DNA from: Whitmania pigra
Lineage: Eukaryota; Annelida; Clitellata; Hirudinida; Haemopidae
NCBI GenBank assembly: GCA_021613335.1
Contig: JAJTWR010000044.1
Coordinates: 3,675,501-3,739,500, forward strand
Direction of reading: 5' to 3'
DNA length: 64,000 nt
This document shows, in pieces, positions 1 to 11,401 of the stretch. Position 1 is the first letter of the stretch. The number at the start of each line of letters is the position of its first letter. The notes under the pieces were generated by a model. That model searched no databases and was not told the DNA's origin. It was given only the letters and a program-made list of their open reading frames with translations. Position numbers and translations under genes: made by a program.

Positions 1-145
1 ATTGTTAATATAACACACATTTATGAGATTTTCCCTGCTTCGTTTATTAGTCAAATGGAACACTTTTAGGGTTTTTGAATGAAAAAAAGTTGTATTTTAA
101 TTTTCGCCATATATTTCGTTGGCACCCTATTGTATATATATTTTT

Positions 146-1421
146 CAGTGATGGGCAAAATAAATCGCGATTGCGATTTAAATCGTGATTTAGGCAAGGT
201 TGCGATTCGATTTGAACATTGTTGGATTCGATTTTGGCCTCAGTGATTTTGATTCGATTAGATTTGCTTGAAATAAAGATGGTTATATATTTTTAATTTT
301 GTAAAAATGGTTATAAATTTAAGAATTCTATATCTTTGGCGTGCTCCCCGTTAAATAAACATTGTTGTAGGTTACATGCTTTTGTTCTACTTGTAGCTTT
401 ACCGCGTTTTAAATATGTCCGAGTTAGATAGCAGGAAATATGGGATTTTAGCGAAATTTTTTAAAGATAGCCAAAAGACAGATAGAGTCATTCGTTGCTA
501 CCATTCATGGCTGTGGCAGGAGGTATTAATGAAAATTCTCTTTCTCTGACATACTATGATTCCAATCCAAAGCAAAAAGCCCTTACCGAAGGAATAGTGA
601 AACATCTTGTAGCCGAAGCAATGCTTCCACTACGCATAGTTGAAAGTTCAGGTTTTGCCTCTTTTATGAGAATTGTGGATCCAAATTATGTTATCCCAAG
701 TAGAAGGACTATAAATAGAAAATTAACTGGTGTATTGCAGACATTAAGAGACAATTTGAAGAATGAAAATTTTGGAACTACTAATTAATGATAATTTGAG
801 CGTCAGATGTGTACATGCTTCAACAGATTTGTGGAGCAGCCGTTCATTTGAACCAATTATTGGAGTAAAATTCCACTACTTTGACGAAGGCTTTCAGCTG
901 AGAACAAAGACGGCTGCTTACAGACACTTCGGGTCCCAACACACAAGAAAAAATATTTGTGCAGCTTTTGAGGAAATACTGTCAGAGTATGGGTTGCAGA
1001 GCATTGACATTGGATATTTTGTTACTGACAATGCCAGAAACATGCTCAAAGCATTCACAATATTTTCCGTGGAAGCTGCCAGGTTTGCCTTTGATCAAAA
1101 GGAAAATAAAAGATTATCTATATGTACTGATTATCAGACACCAATTTTTATCAGACACCTCTTTTTGGTTTCAATAAATAAATAAAAAAAAAAATAATAA
1201 TAAAACTAAAAATGTTGGCTGTTAATTTCATTGTGTTTTGCTCGAAAAAATTTGCGAAGATAGGACAGCAGTAAATTTTGGAAGATTTGATTCGATTTGG
1301 GATTTGATTCTATCTGGAATTTTTTGATTCTATTTGAGATTTGGTTGTTGAGATTTAAATCATTTTACAAATGATTTGAGATTTGACCATTGAGATTCGA
1401 TTTGATTTTTGCCCATCACTG
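146..1421 (+). mobile_element. hAT transposon, internally deleted, with intact ends
   Basis: The two ends are perfect 15-bp inverted repeats, CAGTGATGGGCAAAA at 146-160 and its complement at 1407-1421. They are flanked by the identical 8-bp duplication ATATTTTT (138-145 and 1422-1429), the hAT signature. Subterminal DNA is rich in ATTCGATTTG-type motifs. The 1276-bp body is much shorter than an autonomous hAT (2.5-4 kb) and keeps only parts of the transposase. A second copy of the same family lies at 9479-11640 on the other strand. Confidence 0.93.
415..1177 (+). pseudogene. hAT transposase remnant (N-terminal half)
   Basis: Three successive frames cover a hAT transposase. ATG at 415 gives an N-terminal start; 495-788 encodes the segment ending in DPNYVIPSRRTI, typical of the ZBED-type hAT core; 763-1177 encodes the RNase-H-like catalytic start with STDLWSS (first acidic residue region) and a later VTDNARNM motif (second acidic region). 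The frame changes and missing C-terminal dimerisation region mean it cannot make an active enzyme. The reading is based on family motifs seen by eye. Confidence 0.8.
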
Positions 1422-1535
1422 ATATTTTTACATTGTTATATCTGAGCTGTTAAGTTTTTATTGCAAAAATAATTATTTCTATGGTTATATTCAGTATCTT
1501 CTTCTACAAAGTAATGATACATTATAACTACACAA

Positions 1536-1735
1536 ACAAGTCCTGACAAACAGTGAGAGTCCAGACAACTCAAAGGCCCATATATCCATTTGCATCCTTG
1601 ATGCTTTTCAGCAGGGGTACCTCAAATCCTTAAACATTTAAGTTATTCAGTTCTGTTAACTTGCTCCAATAAACTTATTAAACTTACTAATTTGAGGACT
1701 CCCGGGTTATTTCGATATTATATAGCTATTCTCAG
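1536..1735 (+). repeat. Dispersed LTR-like repeat, copy 1
   Basis: This stretch contains CATTTGCATCCTT, CAGTTCTGTTAAC, CCAATAAACTTATTA and CCCGGGTTATTTC in the same order as 37083-37390. It matches the inverted arms at 57490-57771 and 58283-58365. The AATAAA followed by a conserved CCCGGGTTATTTC end looks like the R-U5 part of a long terminal repeat. No coding region is attached here. Confidence 0.6.
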
Positions 1736-2736
1736 CAGCTTACAGTCCTATTTAAGAATAAAAACTTTTATTTGACAATATCTTAAAAATTTGAACTGAT
1801 AGAGCACAATGGTAAGTAACATAATGAAATAACCTGGGGTCTGCAAACTAGTAAGTCAGCTAATACATTTGTTAGTGCATGCATTAAGTTATTCTGTTAC
1901 AACTGGGGATGTGAGTTTCTGTTGTCTGGATATGACTCTCAAATTCCTCTACTTTACTGCTCAGCCCTAGTCAGAAGTGTCCTGAGCTTGATTTCTAAAT
2001 GATTTAAAATTAGTCTTGAAATACTAAATCAATAAATACTTATAAGTAAATTTTTATACATAATATATAAAATATACATTTTATAAAAATAAAATTATAA
2101 TAATTAAATTATGTTTATATTAATATTTTAATATAATATATTAATAGCTAAGTATATTTTAAATATACAAATTTATTAATGCCTTTTTGTCCTTTTGATG
2201 CTTTCTGGCCAGGGTTACAGCAATATGATTGGCCTGGAGACCCATAAACTATGGTGATCGCTTATCGTTAATTGTAGTAATTCTGAAAAGCTGGGAATAA
2301 GTTATAATCTATATATTCATGGTTTTTATTCAAGTTATTATACATAGCCATGGGCTTCCAATTACATAAGGTTTGTATTAATTATGAAATAAGTCAATGC
2401 AATTTTATTTAAATTCAAAAGAGTCAATAGACCAACAAATTATTTTGTCTTCATCATCATAAATATCAAAATTAAATATAGATTAGATCAATAATGAAAT
2501 AAATCGAACACAATTTAATTTTATTGCGAAAATACTGTAAATATAACCTTTGTGTTCCCAAATAATAAAATGAGCACAGGCAAAATCTCATGAACATATA
2601 TTAATACTTACTGGCACCAAACCAATTTTATGTTACGGTGTTGTCTTGTTCTCTGGATTCCGTATGTTCTGATTAAGTTTGCCTGACAATAATCATCTTT
2701 TTTACAATTAAGGGGACCCAGAGTGAACTGCGTAGT

Positions 2737-2738
<2 letters not shown>
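1736..2738. other. AT-rich stretch without recognised gene
   Basis: About 1 kb of AT-rich sequence with scattered poly-A signals and no open frame above 60 codons. I see no recognisable domain, TIR or tandem array. Confidence 0.6.
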
Positions 2739-2770
<32 letters not shown>

Positions 2771-2822
2771 TATTAATAACAGTAATAATAATAATAATTA
2801 ATAACAATAATTAATAATAATG
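2739..2822. repeat. (TAA)n microsatellite
   Basis: Nearly uninterrupted TAA/ATA triplets with a few AAC and CAG interruptions. Confidence 0.9.
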
Positions 2823-3089
2823 GTAGTGATAACGATTGATTGACCGAGAATATGAAAAATGGATATCAACAAAAATTTAGCACAAATCTGAACAAACCCT
2901 GACTAAAAAGAAACCAAAATTCAGTGACAGGACTTCAAATAAAAGCATTGCAAATGACGGGACTAGCCAAGTCCAAAGGAAGTTCCACAACAAAAAGATG
3001 CAAACTTCGAAACAGAAGGAAGAAAAGATCAGACGACAAAAATATTTCGCCTCCAAGTTCACTTAATACCAAGTCTTGTCCACACATTT

Positions 3090-3690
3090 ATGTTCAAAAA
3101 TATTTCTCTTAAAGCTTTGGCATCTTCTGACACCACTATTAGGAAGGCAACAAAAAAATGGGTTCATATTCCGGAGGATGTCCCGATGCCCTTTTACCAT
3201 ACTCCCGTCAAATATGAGGGCATGGAAATAACTCAACTTAAAGAATGGGTTCCATGTCTTCTCATTCACAGATTAAAGGGAATTCTGCCTGAGTCTCATC
3301 GAGGAAACGACAACCTCATGGCCAACGTATTCAAAGATAACGTCATGTTGATGAAAGAATTCATAAAATTCGGAAAGGATATCACATCGATGTCAAAGGA
3401 TGCGTGGAAAAGAGGAGTTGTGGAGAGTTTATATCGGACAGTGGATGGATACGGTCTGCGCTCATTCTCCGGGGGCAGGGGCATAAGTGAATGGATAACC
3501 GCCGCTGTCCCGAAGTTGCCAGTGGCCAATATGTCAGATGTTTAAAAGTTAGAGCTGCAGCTCTCTATTGCAAGATGGTGCCTCAGGAGTGTCATGATTC
3601 AAGCACTTCAGGACACTTACAGGATCTGGAGAGCCAACAGGTGCGGCAGACAAAAGAAAGGAGGAAACCTAAATTTTGAATGTCAGACCT
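3090..3690 (+). pseudogene. R2-superclade LINE reverse transcriptase, C-terminal fragment
   Basis: The frame from 3090 encodes IRKATKKWVHIPEDVPMPF followed by a GM-I-L-WVP-L-RL pattern. This is the thumb-side block of R2/R4-type reverse transcriptases (WLHLP-DTP, then GGLGI-L-IPLL--RL). A second frame continues from about 3490 to 3680. The palm domain with its catalytic aspartates is absent upstream, so this is a 5'-truncated, frameshifted relic. It is not closely similar to the longer LINE at 51045-54265. Confidence 0.6.
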
Positions 3691-3934
3691 CGCGAAATTG
3701 ATGCTTGCTGCTCACTCTTGGAATGCCTTGTTGACCCTATATATTCTTCTATATTCTTCTTTTTTATCAGCCCGTGGGTGATCTCATGCTCTGAACGCAG
3801 ACATTAAAATTTGATGAGGATTTTCTTTGTCTCTTACAATTTCGAGTCGATTTCTTGTGCATTGATTGCTTTTGAAAGGCTGAGAAAATAAAGGAAGAAA
3901 AAAATAATGATAATGATAATAGTAATAACAGTTC

Positions 3935-4130
3935 ATTTTATAGCACCTTAAGCCTAGCGTCAGAGGCGCTTTGGTTTCTGTATGGATGTCCTTGTAAGAG
4001 CTTGAATGTCAGCTGGGAATGAATGATGGGAATTCAGGTTGTTCCAGACAAGTGGGTGAAGCATGAGAAAAGCCTCGGTTGATGATGGACGATTTATGGA
4101 CTGGTTGGTGAAGGTGAATTGTAGAAGATG
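3935..4130 (-). repeat. L2-like LINE 3' tail fragment
   Basis: The block starting with a TAA/GAT-rich tail and then TATAGCACCTTAAGC, GCGTCAGAGGCGCTTTGG, AGCCTC-GTTGATGATGGA and TTTATGGACTGGTTGGTGAAG parallels 22497-22700, the minus-strand end of an L2-type LINE. It is a short decayed copy of the same family. Confidence 0.6.
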
Positions 4131-4290
4131 AGCGAAGGTGATCAGGAATTTAAGAGACTTTGGTATTTAGTATCATAACTACCATTAGTATCGATACCTA
4201 GTCAGTTTAGTATTCTCTGACTCAGATGAAATCAGCCCTGGTTATGGTACGGCAGATGAAAAAGGAATGTCTTTAATTTAAGAGTTCAAT

Positions 4291-4452
4291 ATGGTTCTAA
4301 AAGCTCAAGAGGAACATAAACAGTTCCTGTTGCAAATGATAGAGAAACATTGCCATGACTTTGCAAATCCTAACAAGTCTGCCCTTATTGCCACAGCAAC
4401 AAAGTCAACAAGGATATTAGACACTATCTTTTCAGAACTACCAGATACATAA
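4291..4452 (+). other. Small unassigned ORF (53 codons)
   Basis: An open frame from ATG 4291 to TAA 4450-4452 encodes a charged, His/Lys-rich peptide beginning MVLKAQEEHKQFLLQMIEKH. I do not recognise it. It could be a transposase DNA-binding fragment or chance coding. The surrounding 4131-4618 holds nothing else I can name. Confidence 0.25.
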
Positions 4453-4618
4453 TAGTTGTCGATAGATAATAATAGACTTAAATCAAGATATTTAAATTAA
4501 AAATTTTGCATTGAACCATTGAATTTTGAAGAAATTGTTGGTTGACAATTCAACCTAATCATATAAAAGTTTTTCAGCATTGAGTGACCAGTAAAAATTA
4601 ATAGAATACATCAAAAAT

Positions 4619-4837
4619 TTGCAAGACTTTCCTTCTTTTTTATTACGAACACATTTGGAACACGAAATCAAAAAATTTAATTTTGTGTGGCACCCTAATA
4701 TAAGCTGTCAAATCAATCAATTGCCAAGTTTTATATATAAAATAATCAATTTTTCAGGGTTACAACAAATCCCAAGGCAATCTATTGACTTAAATTTAAC
4801 TTATTCTCTTTTACTTAACTCTATAAGTTGGGCTAAT
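4619..4837 (+). other. Possible upstream exon of the KY-like gene
   Basis: This frame is in phase with the exon at 4841-5050 and is separated from it only by an in-frame TAG at 4838-4840. The TAG lies inside AATTAG, which could also be a splice acceptor directly before TTGATAAG. The predicted peptide has a hydrophobic LQQIP...LTYSLLLNSISWAN segment, resembling the start of a KY transglutaminase-like domain but not diagnostic. It may be an exon, intron read-through, or proof of a nonsense mutation. Confidence 0.3.
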
Positions 4838-4840
4838 TAG

Positions 4841-6912
4841 TTGATAAGAATTTTATCAGAAAATATTTCACTTCTCAAATTGTGTTTTAGTCTCAATGGA
4901 TATGGTTGTGTCACTATTTCTGGTTTACTAAAAGGATTGCAAAGTGACTTTAATCATGAAAAAAAGCATTTGTGGAATGCGGTATTTCTTAATGGATCAT
5001 GGCACCTTGTTGATTGCCACCTTGGAAGGAAGTTGGATATTTTTGATATGGTATGCATATATGTATTTTAAATTGCATGTAAAGTTGTTTAGAAATAATT
5101 TAAAATTTTTTTGGGGGTTTGTTTGTTTGTTGGGCCACAAGACTTTTCATAGGCCTTTCACATGTTCTTCCAAACATTATATATTATCCATCATATAATG
5201 TATAATACCATTAAATTACAGTGAAGATTAATTTGATATTTTGTGCTAAATGATGTAACATTCATATATTAATTATATCTTCTTTATTTGGTATTTGGTA
5301 AGCATTTAGGTTTTAGTCCTTCTAGACATAAAGTTATATATATCATTATTTACAGTATGAATCTACAGTTGAAGATTATTATTTTTTAACTGATCCAAGG
5401 AATTTTATATACACACATTTTCCTTTCAATTTAAAATGGCAATTGTTAGAAATACCAGTCTCACTTAAAGACTTCAGGAATTTAGTCAATGTGAAGCCAA
5501 TCTATTTTAAGAATAATCTTTTGTTAGTCCAGCCTACAAGGCATTGCATAAAAGTTCAAGGTGAAACCGTTGTGGTTTTAAAACAAAATGCTGAGGTTTA
5601 CTTCAGTTTTTTTTTTTCAATTTTATTGTTTGATACAAGATATTAAGTCTGATTATTTTTGCAGAGGGATCATCTATCTTTCAAGTGTTCACTGGTTTTA
5701 TGGAATGATAAAAAGTTGGGATTGAATAACTTTGTAATGCATTATTTCAACAGTGATTTGGTTATATTTCAAATAAGATTCCCCATACAGGGGACATATC
5801 ACTTAGTGCTTTATGTAAAAGATATTAGGTGTGGAAACCATCATGAGGAAATTTGTGAGTTTGTAATGGAAAATGAGATGGCATTTGGTTATCTGAGGTC
5901 ATTCATACCTTCATCATCTTGTTGGGGATATACCAATTTTGCCAAAAATAATGGCCTTAAAAGTTCTCTTGAAACTCCTTTCATAGAAACTTTAGATGGA
6001 TCTGTCAAAGTATCAATATATGCTTTAAAAAAATTTAAATTGTCTATTGAGTTTGAAAATTGTGCTGGAGAAAGAGTTGCTTGCACTAATTTAATGACAA
6101 AAATAAATAACTACATTGAAATACTTGTCAATTGCCCAGAAGTTGGAGAATACTGTCTGAAAGTTTTTGCACTTAATGTTGAAGATTGTGATTCAGTCCT
6201 ACACAAGTCATTTCAATTATATGTGATATTCCCAAGCAGTAATTTTTCTAAAGATGATAATATTGTGAAAGCGGGTGTAAAAATACCTCTTGGATTTCTG
6301 GGTTCCCAGCCAAGCAATATTCTCTTTGATGTAGTATTTTTGGGATGTCAAAGTGCAGTTTTTGAAAGCACGGAAAATATTATTGAATTGACCTTTTATG
6401 ACAGAATGAACATTGATTTATTTTGTACACTGGTCAGTGTTAGTCCCCTGAACAACCTCTCTTCATTGGTCTTAAAGCAGAAAAAGAAGCACTTTACCAA
6501 TTTTGTAGCATTATTGCCAAAAGAAGGCTATTACTTATTTCAATTGTATGGAAGTGAACGTTCATATGATTTTTTAAATGTTTATAACATTTTGATAAAT
6601 TGCAAATGCATCCCTAAGCAAGCTTTTGAATTTCCAAATCAGCTGAGGGCTTGGAATGGTTTTCTTCACAGTCCTCTGCAGAAATGCTTGAAATTAGAGG
6701 ACAATGCAGTGAATTTTCGACTTGAAAAGCCAGCTGCTAGCAACGTTTTCATGATGACAGGTCACAGATCTATTCAATTTACTCAGACAAATGTTGGTGT
6801 TTGGGATCTTAATCTCAACCTTAGTGAATTTGCTAGGGGATGCCAAATTAGTATTTGTGCTTGTGATGATCATGATGGTGTCAATGAATTATTAGAATAC
6901 ATGATAATGTGA
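4841..6912 (+). CDS. Kyphoscoliosis peptidase (KY/hillarin)-like gene, 3' exons
   Basis: Three exons join in phase 0: 4841-5050, 5356-5595 and 5665-6912 (stop TGA 6910-6912). Introns are 5051-5355 (GTATGC...TTTACAG) and 5596-5664 (GTTTAC...TTGCAG). Exon 1 holds the transglutaminase-like fold with GYGCVTISGLLKG, then HLWNAVFLNGSWHLVDCHLG, which supplies the His and Asp expected of the catalytic triad. Exon 2 has the diagnostic YYFLTDPRNFIYTHFP and WQLL blocks that follow the domain in KY proteins. Exon 3 (415 codons plus stop) is the large beta-rich C-terminal region with a repeated KY pattern. KY proteins act in muscle Z-disc and cytoskeletal maintenance. The 5' exons and start codon are not seen, and the nucleophilic cysteine expected just upstream of LLKLCF is not visible in this exon. 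Assignment to the family is by motif order. Confidence 0.8.
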
Positions 6913-7168
6913 GGGAAGCAAGGATGATTGAAATTATTTATACCCATAACAAATGTGGGGCAGAGGTCTTTAGAATCTTATACTTTTGAAATTTACTTAG
7001 AAATTATTTGTGATATCCATGAATAAATTGCATTGTTTCTTGGTGTTTTTGTGGCTGGGCTACATATCTCTCCCCAAAAAATATTCACTGTGAAGGGCTG
7101 AATGTGGGCCACCTCAGGCATGTGAGGGGAATTTTCAAAATAATTTCTGAGTAAATTGGAGATTAAGT
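6913..7168 (+). other. 3' flank of the KY-like gene
   Basis: AT-rich sequence follows the stop; no further domain is visible before the pogo element begins at 7171. It probably contains the 3' UTR. Confidence 0.4.
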
Positions 7169-7978
7169 ATCGCATTTTCACGAAATGAACAAGCAGACGA
7201 ATTTAACACGCGGACGAATATAACACGCAATTTCTCCAATTTATGTAAAAAATCACTTATAAAACGCAAGCGATTATAACACGTATTTTTTTTGCTAGAG
7301 AAATTTAACATTTAAATTAAAATTATATATATTAAAATATTAAATTGAAGCAGTTTCTAATATATAAAATAATCAATTTTAAAAGTTGTCAAAAAATCTC
7401 CAGTTGGCTGAGCGGCCGGTGCTTGATAGATACAGTGATATATAAATGGAAGTGCTCTTGATTGAAATATCGTCATCTTTAAGAAAGTGGCTGATAAACG
7501 TAACTCGTTGCCAATAAGCTTCAAGTCGTTTCTAGGGCAAAAGACAGAGGTAACAGAGCAGCTGCTCGGGAGTTCAACGTTAATGAGGTGTTAGATTGCG
7601 AATGGAGAAAGAAGGAATGCTTGCTTGGGAAACTGAACCTGAGAAAACGTGCATCCCTTGTCCAAAATACGAAATGGCCAAAGTTAGAGTCTGATCTAAA
7701 GCTATGGGTCTTGGAACAAAGAAAGAGATAGCTTTCGACATTCCCGCTAGGAGAACAGTGGAAGCATCTGGCGCCAGAACTGTGGCAATAACAACAAGTG
7801 GTCAGGAACGAATGTTTCGCAGTCATACTTGGATGCTCTGCGGCTGGCACCAAGTCAAAACCAATATTGATTTTCAAGAGACAATGCGAAAAATGTTCAG
7901 CATGAAGCTCTGGATTCAGAAATGTTTTCAATGGAGGGGATTCTCTTCAAAGAGCTCGCGGTTGATCATGGATGCAAT

Positions 7979-8598
7979 CAGGGTTTCTTTCAGGCATACC
8001 TTCGGGGGGGGAGGGGAGGCGAATCTCCCCCGGAGCTCAGCCATCGCCCCCCCCCCCCCCCCCCCGAAAATAAAGATACATTTTTAAAAAATTCTGACTA
8101 AAAGTGTATGTAAAAACCCATAAATCTAAGACAAAAAAGTTTTAAAAAAATTCCTGATTTGGTATACTGTGAACTACAAAGGCTTTGTGCAATTCTTCTT
8201 GTAATTCCAGTAACAACTGCTTCAATAGAAAGATCATTCAGTACAATGAACAGGATTCTAAGCAAGGCAAGAATTAGAATGCTACCAGAAACTCGTTGTA
8301 TGACCATAAGCATTGAAGGTCCCGAAGTTCCAACGGAAGATTTTCTTGATAGAGTAATAGATTTATATGCTCTCAAAAAACCTCGGCGTTTAACATTTCT
8401 TTAAACATTTCAGTTATTAAACATTTTAAATTTTAGTTTGTATAAATGATTTTCAATATATTTTTACCCAAAATATAATTATTGAACTGAGGTTGTGCGT
8501 GATTTGACTTTAAACTTGTATTTGGCACGAAATACTGCCCCCCCCCCCCCCGAACTCATGAAATGCCCCCCGAATAATAAGGCCTGAAAGAAACCCTG
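7979..8598 (+). mobile_element. Short hAT transposon inside the pogo transposase
   Basis: Ends are CAGGGTTTCTTTCAGGC at 7979 and the same sequence complemented ending at 8598. They are flanked by exact 8-bp duplications GATGCAAT at 7971-7978 and 8599-8606. The subterminal regions carry long G and C runs (around 8008-8065 and 8539-8550). The 620-bp body keeps only the C-terminal transposase piece. Confidence 0.92.
8159..8404 (+). pseudogene. hAT transposase C-terminal dimerisation fragment
   Basis: The 81-codon frame holds IPVTTASIERSFSTMNRI followed by SKARIRMLPETR and a DFLDRVIDLYALKK tail, the hallmark of the hAT C-terminal domain of the ZMYM1/52-kDa-repressor-like type. The catalytic domain is missing. 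Confidence 0.85.
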
Positions 8599-8935
8599 GA
8601 TGCAATGACTGTTCATAAAGAGGAGTCAGTTAAGAAGATGCTCAACTTAAGCGGATGTCACATTGCAATCATCCCGGGTGGTCGATCCAAACTGCATCTA
8701 CAAATCATTGAGAAATTGACAGATCTGAGAGGGAGGAATGGATGCAGAATGGCACACACCCACACACCGTCTGGACGAGACATTAAGGCCTTGTATTTCG
8801 AGGTATGCACGTGGGTTGCACGAGTATGGGACAAAGTGTCGCAGGATTTGATTCTGGGGGCTTTAGAAAGGCTAGAATTAAGTCTACAGGAAAGGAGTAA
8901 AGTGAACTAGCCTGCGATCCGGCATGAGCCGAAAA

Positions 8936-9470
8936 TGAATATGAAGACTCTACGACTTTGGACGGATTTGAAGGCTTAGCTGATGATGAGGAATAATTAT
9001 TGGTCTTCTGATTGATTTTTTGAATGTGCATTACGTCTGTTAATAAATTGTTAAAAAACTTCAAAGATTAACGATTTATGAGCTCGCTGCAATTGATCAA
9101 AATTGGTCACGAGTCGCTTCGGTATTGTGTTCTCTCTCCAATTCTTCCTCGAAACTATTTTTATTTTAAGATTTGCCTCAACTTCCTACTTTGGAATGCA
9201 GATTGTTCACGCATAATCATTTGTAAGACAAAAGTGAAGCAATACTTCAAAGGACGGTAACGAACTCGTTAACCAATTCCAAACAAAGGTTTTCGCTTAA
9301 AGAGTCTCTGTCTCATAACTCTCTAAATGCGGAAATCACATATTTTAAATGTACAAATCTTAAGAGACATTTTAAAACATTTTGATATCAATTCTTGGAG
9401 TAGATGATGAAGTTAAGCAGATGTACCATGATGTGAGACACAGCTTCACTGGAAAGTATAGCATTGTTGA
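8936..9470 (+). other. pogo 3' region and unassigned sequence
   Basis: After the acidic pogo C-terminus there is an AATAAA-like signal near 9040. A block at 9400-9478 (GTTAAGCAGATGTACCATG, ACAGCTTCACTGGAAAG) recurs in diverged form at 11815-11935. No gene is recognised. Confidence 0.4.
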
Positions 9471-10143
9471 GGTCCAAGCAGTGATGGGCACAAATCAAAT
9501 CGAATCTCAATGGTCAAATCTCAAATCATTTGTAAAATGATTTAAATCTCAACAACCAAATCTCAAATAGAATCAAATCCCAAATGCCCAAATCCCAAAT
9601 AGAATCAAATCCCAAATCGAATCAAATCTTCCAAAATTTACTGCTGCCCTATCTTCGCAAATTTTTTCGAGCAAAACACAATGAAATTAACAGCCAACAT
9701 TTTTAGTTTTATTATTATTTTTTTTTTATTTATTTTTTGAAACCAAAAAGAGGTGTCTGATAATCAGTACATATAGATAATCTTTTATTTTCCTTTTGAT
9801 CAAAGGCAAACCTGGAAGCTTCCTCGGAAAATATAGTTGATGCTTTGAGCATGTTTCTGGCATTGTCAGTAACAAAATATCCAATGTCAATGCTCTGCAA
9901 CCCATACTCTGACAGCATTTCCTCAAAAGCTGCACAAATATTTTTTCCTGTGTGTTAAGACCCGAAGTATCTGTAAGCAGCCGTCTTTGTTCTCAGCTGA
10001 AAGCCTTCGTCAAAGTAGTGGAATTTTACTCCAATAATTGGTTCAAATGAGCGGCTGCTCCACAAATCTGTTGAAGCATGTACACATTTGACGCTCAAAT
10101 TATTATTAATTAGTAGTTCAATTTCATTCTTCAAATTGTCTAT

Positions 10144-10402
10144 TGTGGGACACTGAATTTCGCCCCATAACTTCACCAAGCTCCAATCGCAAGAAATTAT
10201 TAATTAAATTTCGTAAATTTATTACTAATAATATTCAACATCTTTGGCAATATAAAAATCAACCTCAGTGGTACTTCAGATCAATAAAATAAGCGCTTCT
10301 CACTCCAATATAACTCCTTGCCTCCTACCTCATTTGATTCTCCTCTAGCTGATCTCTTATCAGGCCTTTCTGCTTGGGCCTCATTATTATACTTCCACAA
10401 CA
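10144..10402 (+). repeat. 5' LTR of the nested retrotransposon
   Basis: 259 bp with TG...CA ends. It contains CAATAAAATAAGCG (poly-A-signal-like) at about 10282. The last 171 bp recur at 11231-11401 with very few differences (for example TATAAAAATC against TATAAACATC), indicating a young insertion. Confidence 0.88.
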
Positions 10403-10434
10403 AATTGGTGACCCCGCAAAAAGAGATTAGCAAC

Positions 10435-11230
10435 ATGGAAGATTTAATCAACTTGACGTCACAGGAGGCAATTTCTCAGACCCGTGTGAGCGCCGTCAGC
10501 ATGCAGTTGCCGCCTTTCTTCACGGCGAACCCGAGACTTTGGTTCGCCAACATCGAGGCGTTGTTCTACATACAACGCCTGAAGAACGAAATGCAACGCT
10601 ACGCACACGTGGTACACAACCTGCCCTTTCAGGTGGCCGAGCAGGTTCAGGACCTCATCTACGAGGTACCTAGCGAGAGCCCATACACCAGGCTCAAGGA
10701 GGCCATCTTGCAGCGCTTTGGACAGTCGCAACAGGCAAGGCTGAGGAGCCTTTTCAACGCAGTATACCTCGAAGGACAACTGCCCAGCCAGCTCCTCCGT
10801 CACATGAAGGCGCTGTTGGGCGACAATTCGATGGACGATGCGATCCTCCGGCAGCTGTGGTTCGACAAACTGCCGCCACACATCCGGCCCATAGTTGCGA
10901 CCGCGCACGACAAGAGCCTCCTGGAACAGTCCATCCTGGCGGACCAGGTCATGGACGCATACACAGTCCCCACGGTGTCGCGGATAACGACAGCTTCTAC
11001 GCAGGGACAGAACCAGGACCTCAGCATCACGCTTCAGATGATTAACGACCGTCTGGCCAGGTTGGAGACGACCCGAGAAGAGGCCAGACAACACAGGAGG
11101 TCCCGCAACAGGAACAGTTCCCGGGCAAGGCGCAGCAACACACAAGGCATGTGCTGGTATCATGACAAATACCGGGAAAAAGCTCAACGCTGCCAACAGC
11201 CTTGTTCCTTCAAACTCCAGGGTCGGGCGG
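10435..11230 (+). CDS. gag: gag protein of a gypsy-type LTR retrotransposon
   Basis: The open frame from ATG 10435 has a conserved retrotransposon capsid pattern: PPFFTANPRLWFANIEALF at the N-terminus (capsid W), then a VHNLPFQVAEQVQDLI helix, YTRLKEAILQRFGQ and LRQLWFDKLPPHIRPIVA. It closes with a basic RRSRNRNSSRARRS stretch and MCWYHDKYREKAQRCQQPC, a CCHC-like zinc-knuckle relative. GC content is clearly higher than the surrounding DNA. The frame stays open into the truncated 3' LTR (stop near 11286). The pol gene is absent. An upstream in-frame extension to 10318 lies in the LTR and is unlikely to be translated from there. Confidence 0.88.
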
Positions 11231-11401
11231 TATTCAACATCTTTGGCAATATAAACATCAACCTCAGTGGTACTTCAGATCAATAAAATAAGCGCTTCTC
11301 ACTCCAATATAACTCCTTGCCTCCTACCTCATTTGATTCTCTTCTAGCTGATCTCTTATCAGGCCTTTCTGCTTGGGCCTCATTATTATACTTCCACAAC
11401 A
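11231..11401 (+). repeat. Truncated 3' LTR
   Basis: 171 bp, collinear with 10232-10402 of the 5' LTR. The missing left part was removed by the deletion that also took pol. Confidence 0.88.

Larger units (their letters stand above)
7530..8935 (+). pseudogene. pogo-family transposase, broken and interrupted
   Basis: The N-terminal DNA-binding part includes GNRAAAREFNVNEV and CEWRKK, then KWPKLESDLKLWVLEQRK, matching the helix-turn-helix and CENPB-type domain of pogo transposases. The frame beginning at 7704 has FDIPARRTVEASGARTVAI, the start of the DDE domain, then KTNIDFQETMRK. A hAT (7979-8598) splits the domain; afterwards 8605-8910 carries HIAIIPGGRSKL and ARVWDKVS, the block with the later acidic and C-terminal motifs. 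The tail ends in an acidic GLADDEE. At least two frameshifts plus the insertion make it inactive. Confidence 0.8.
10144..11401 (+). mobile_element. LTR retrotransposon (gypsy type), pol deleted
   Basis: The 5' LTR is 10144-10402, starting TGTGGGACACTG and ending CCACAACA. It is followed by a primer-binding-like TTGGTGACCCCG (10405-10416) and a gag gene. A 3' partial LTR (11231-11401) repeats the last 171 bp of the 5' LTR. The target duplication is CTAT (10140-10143, 11402-11405). The pol region and the 5' part of the 3' LTR were lost in one deletion joining the gag tail to mid-LTR. The flanks are the hAT transposase, so insertion came after that hAT. Confidence 0.88.

Noticed and set aside
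10459..11196. 245-codon minus-strand frame
   Set aside because: Antisense shadow of the GC-rich gag gene, with no recognisable domain.
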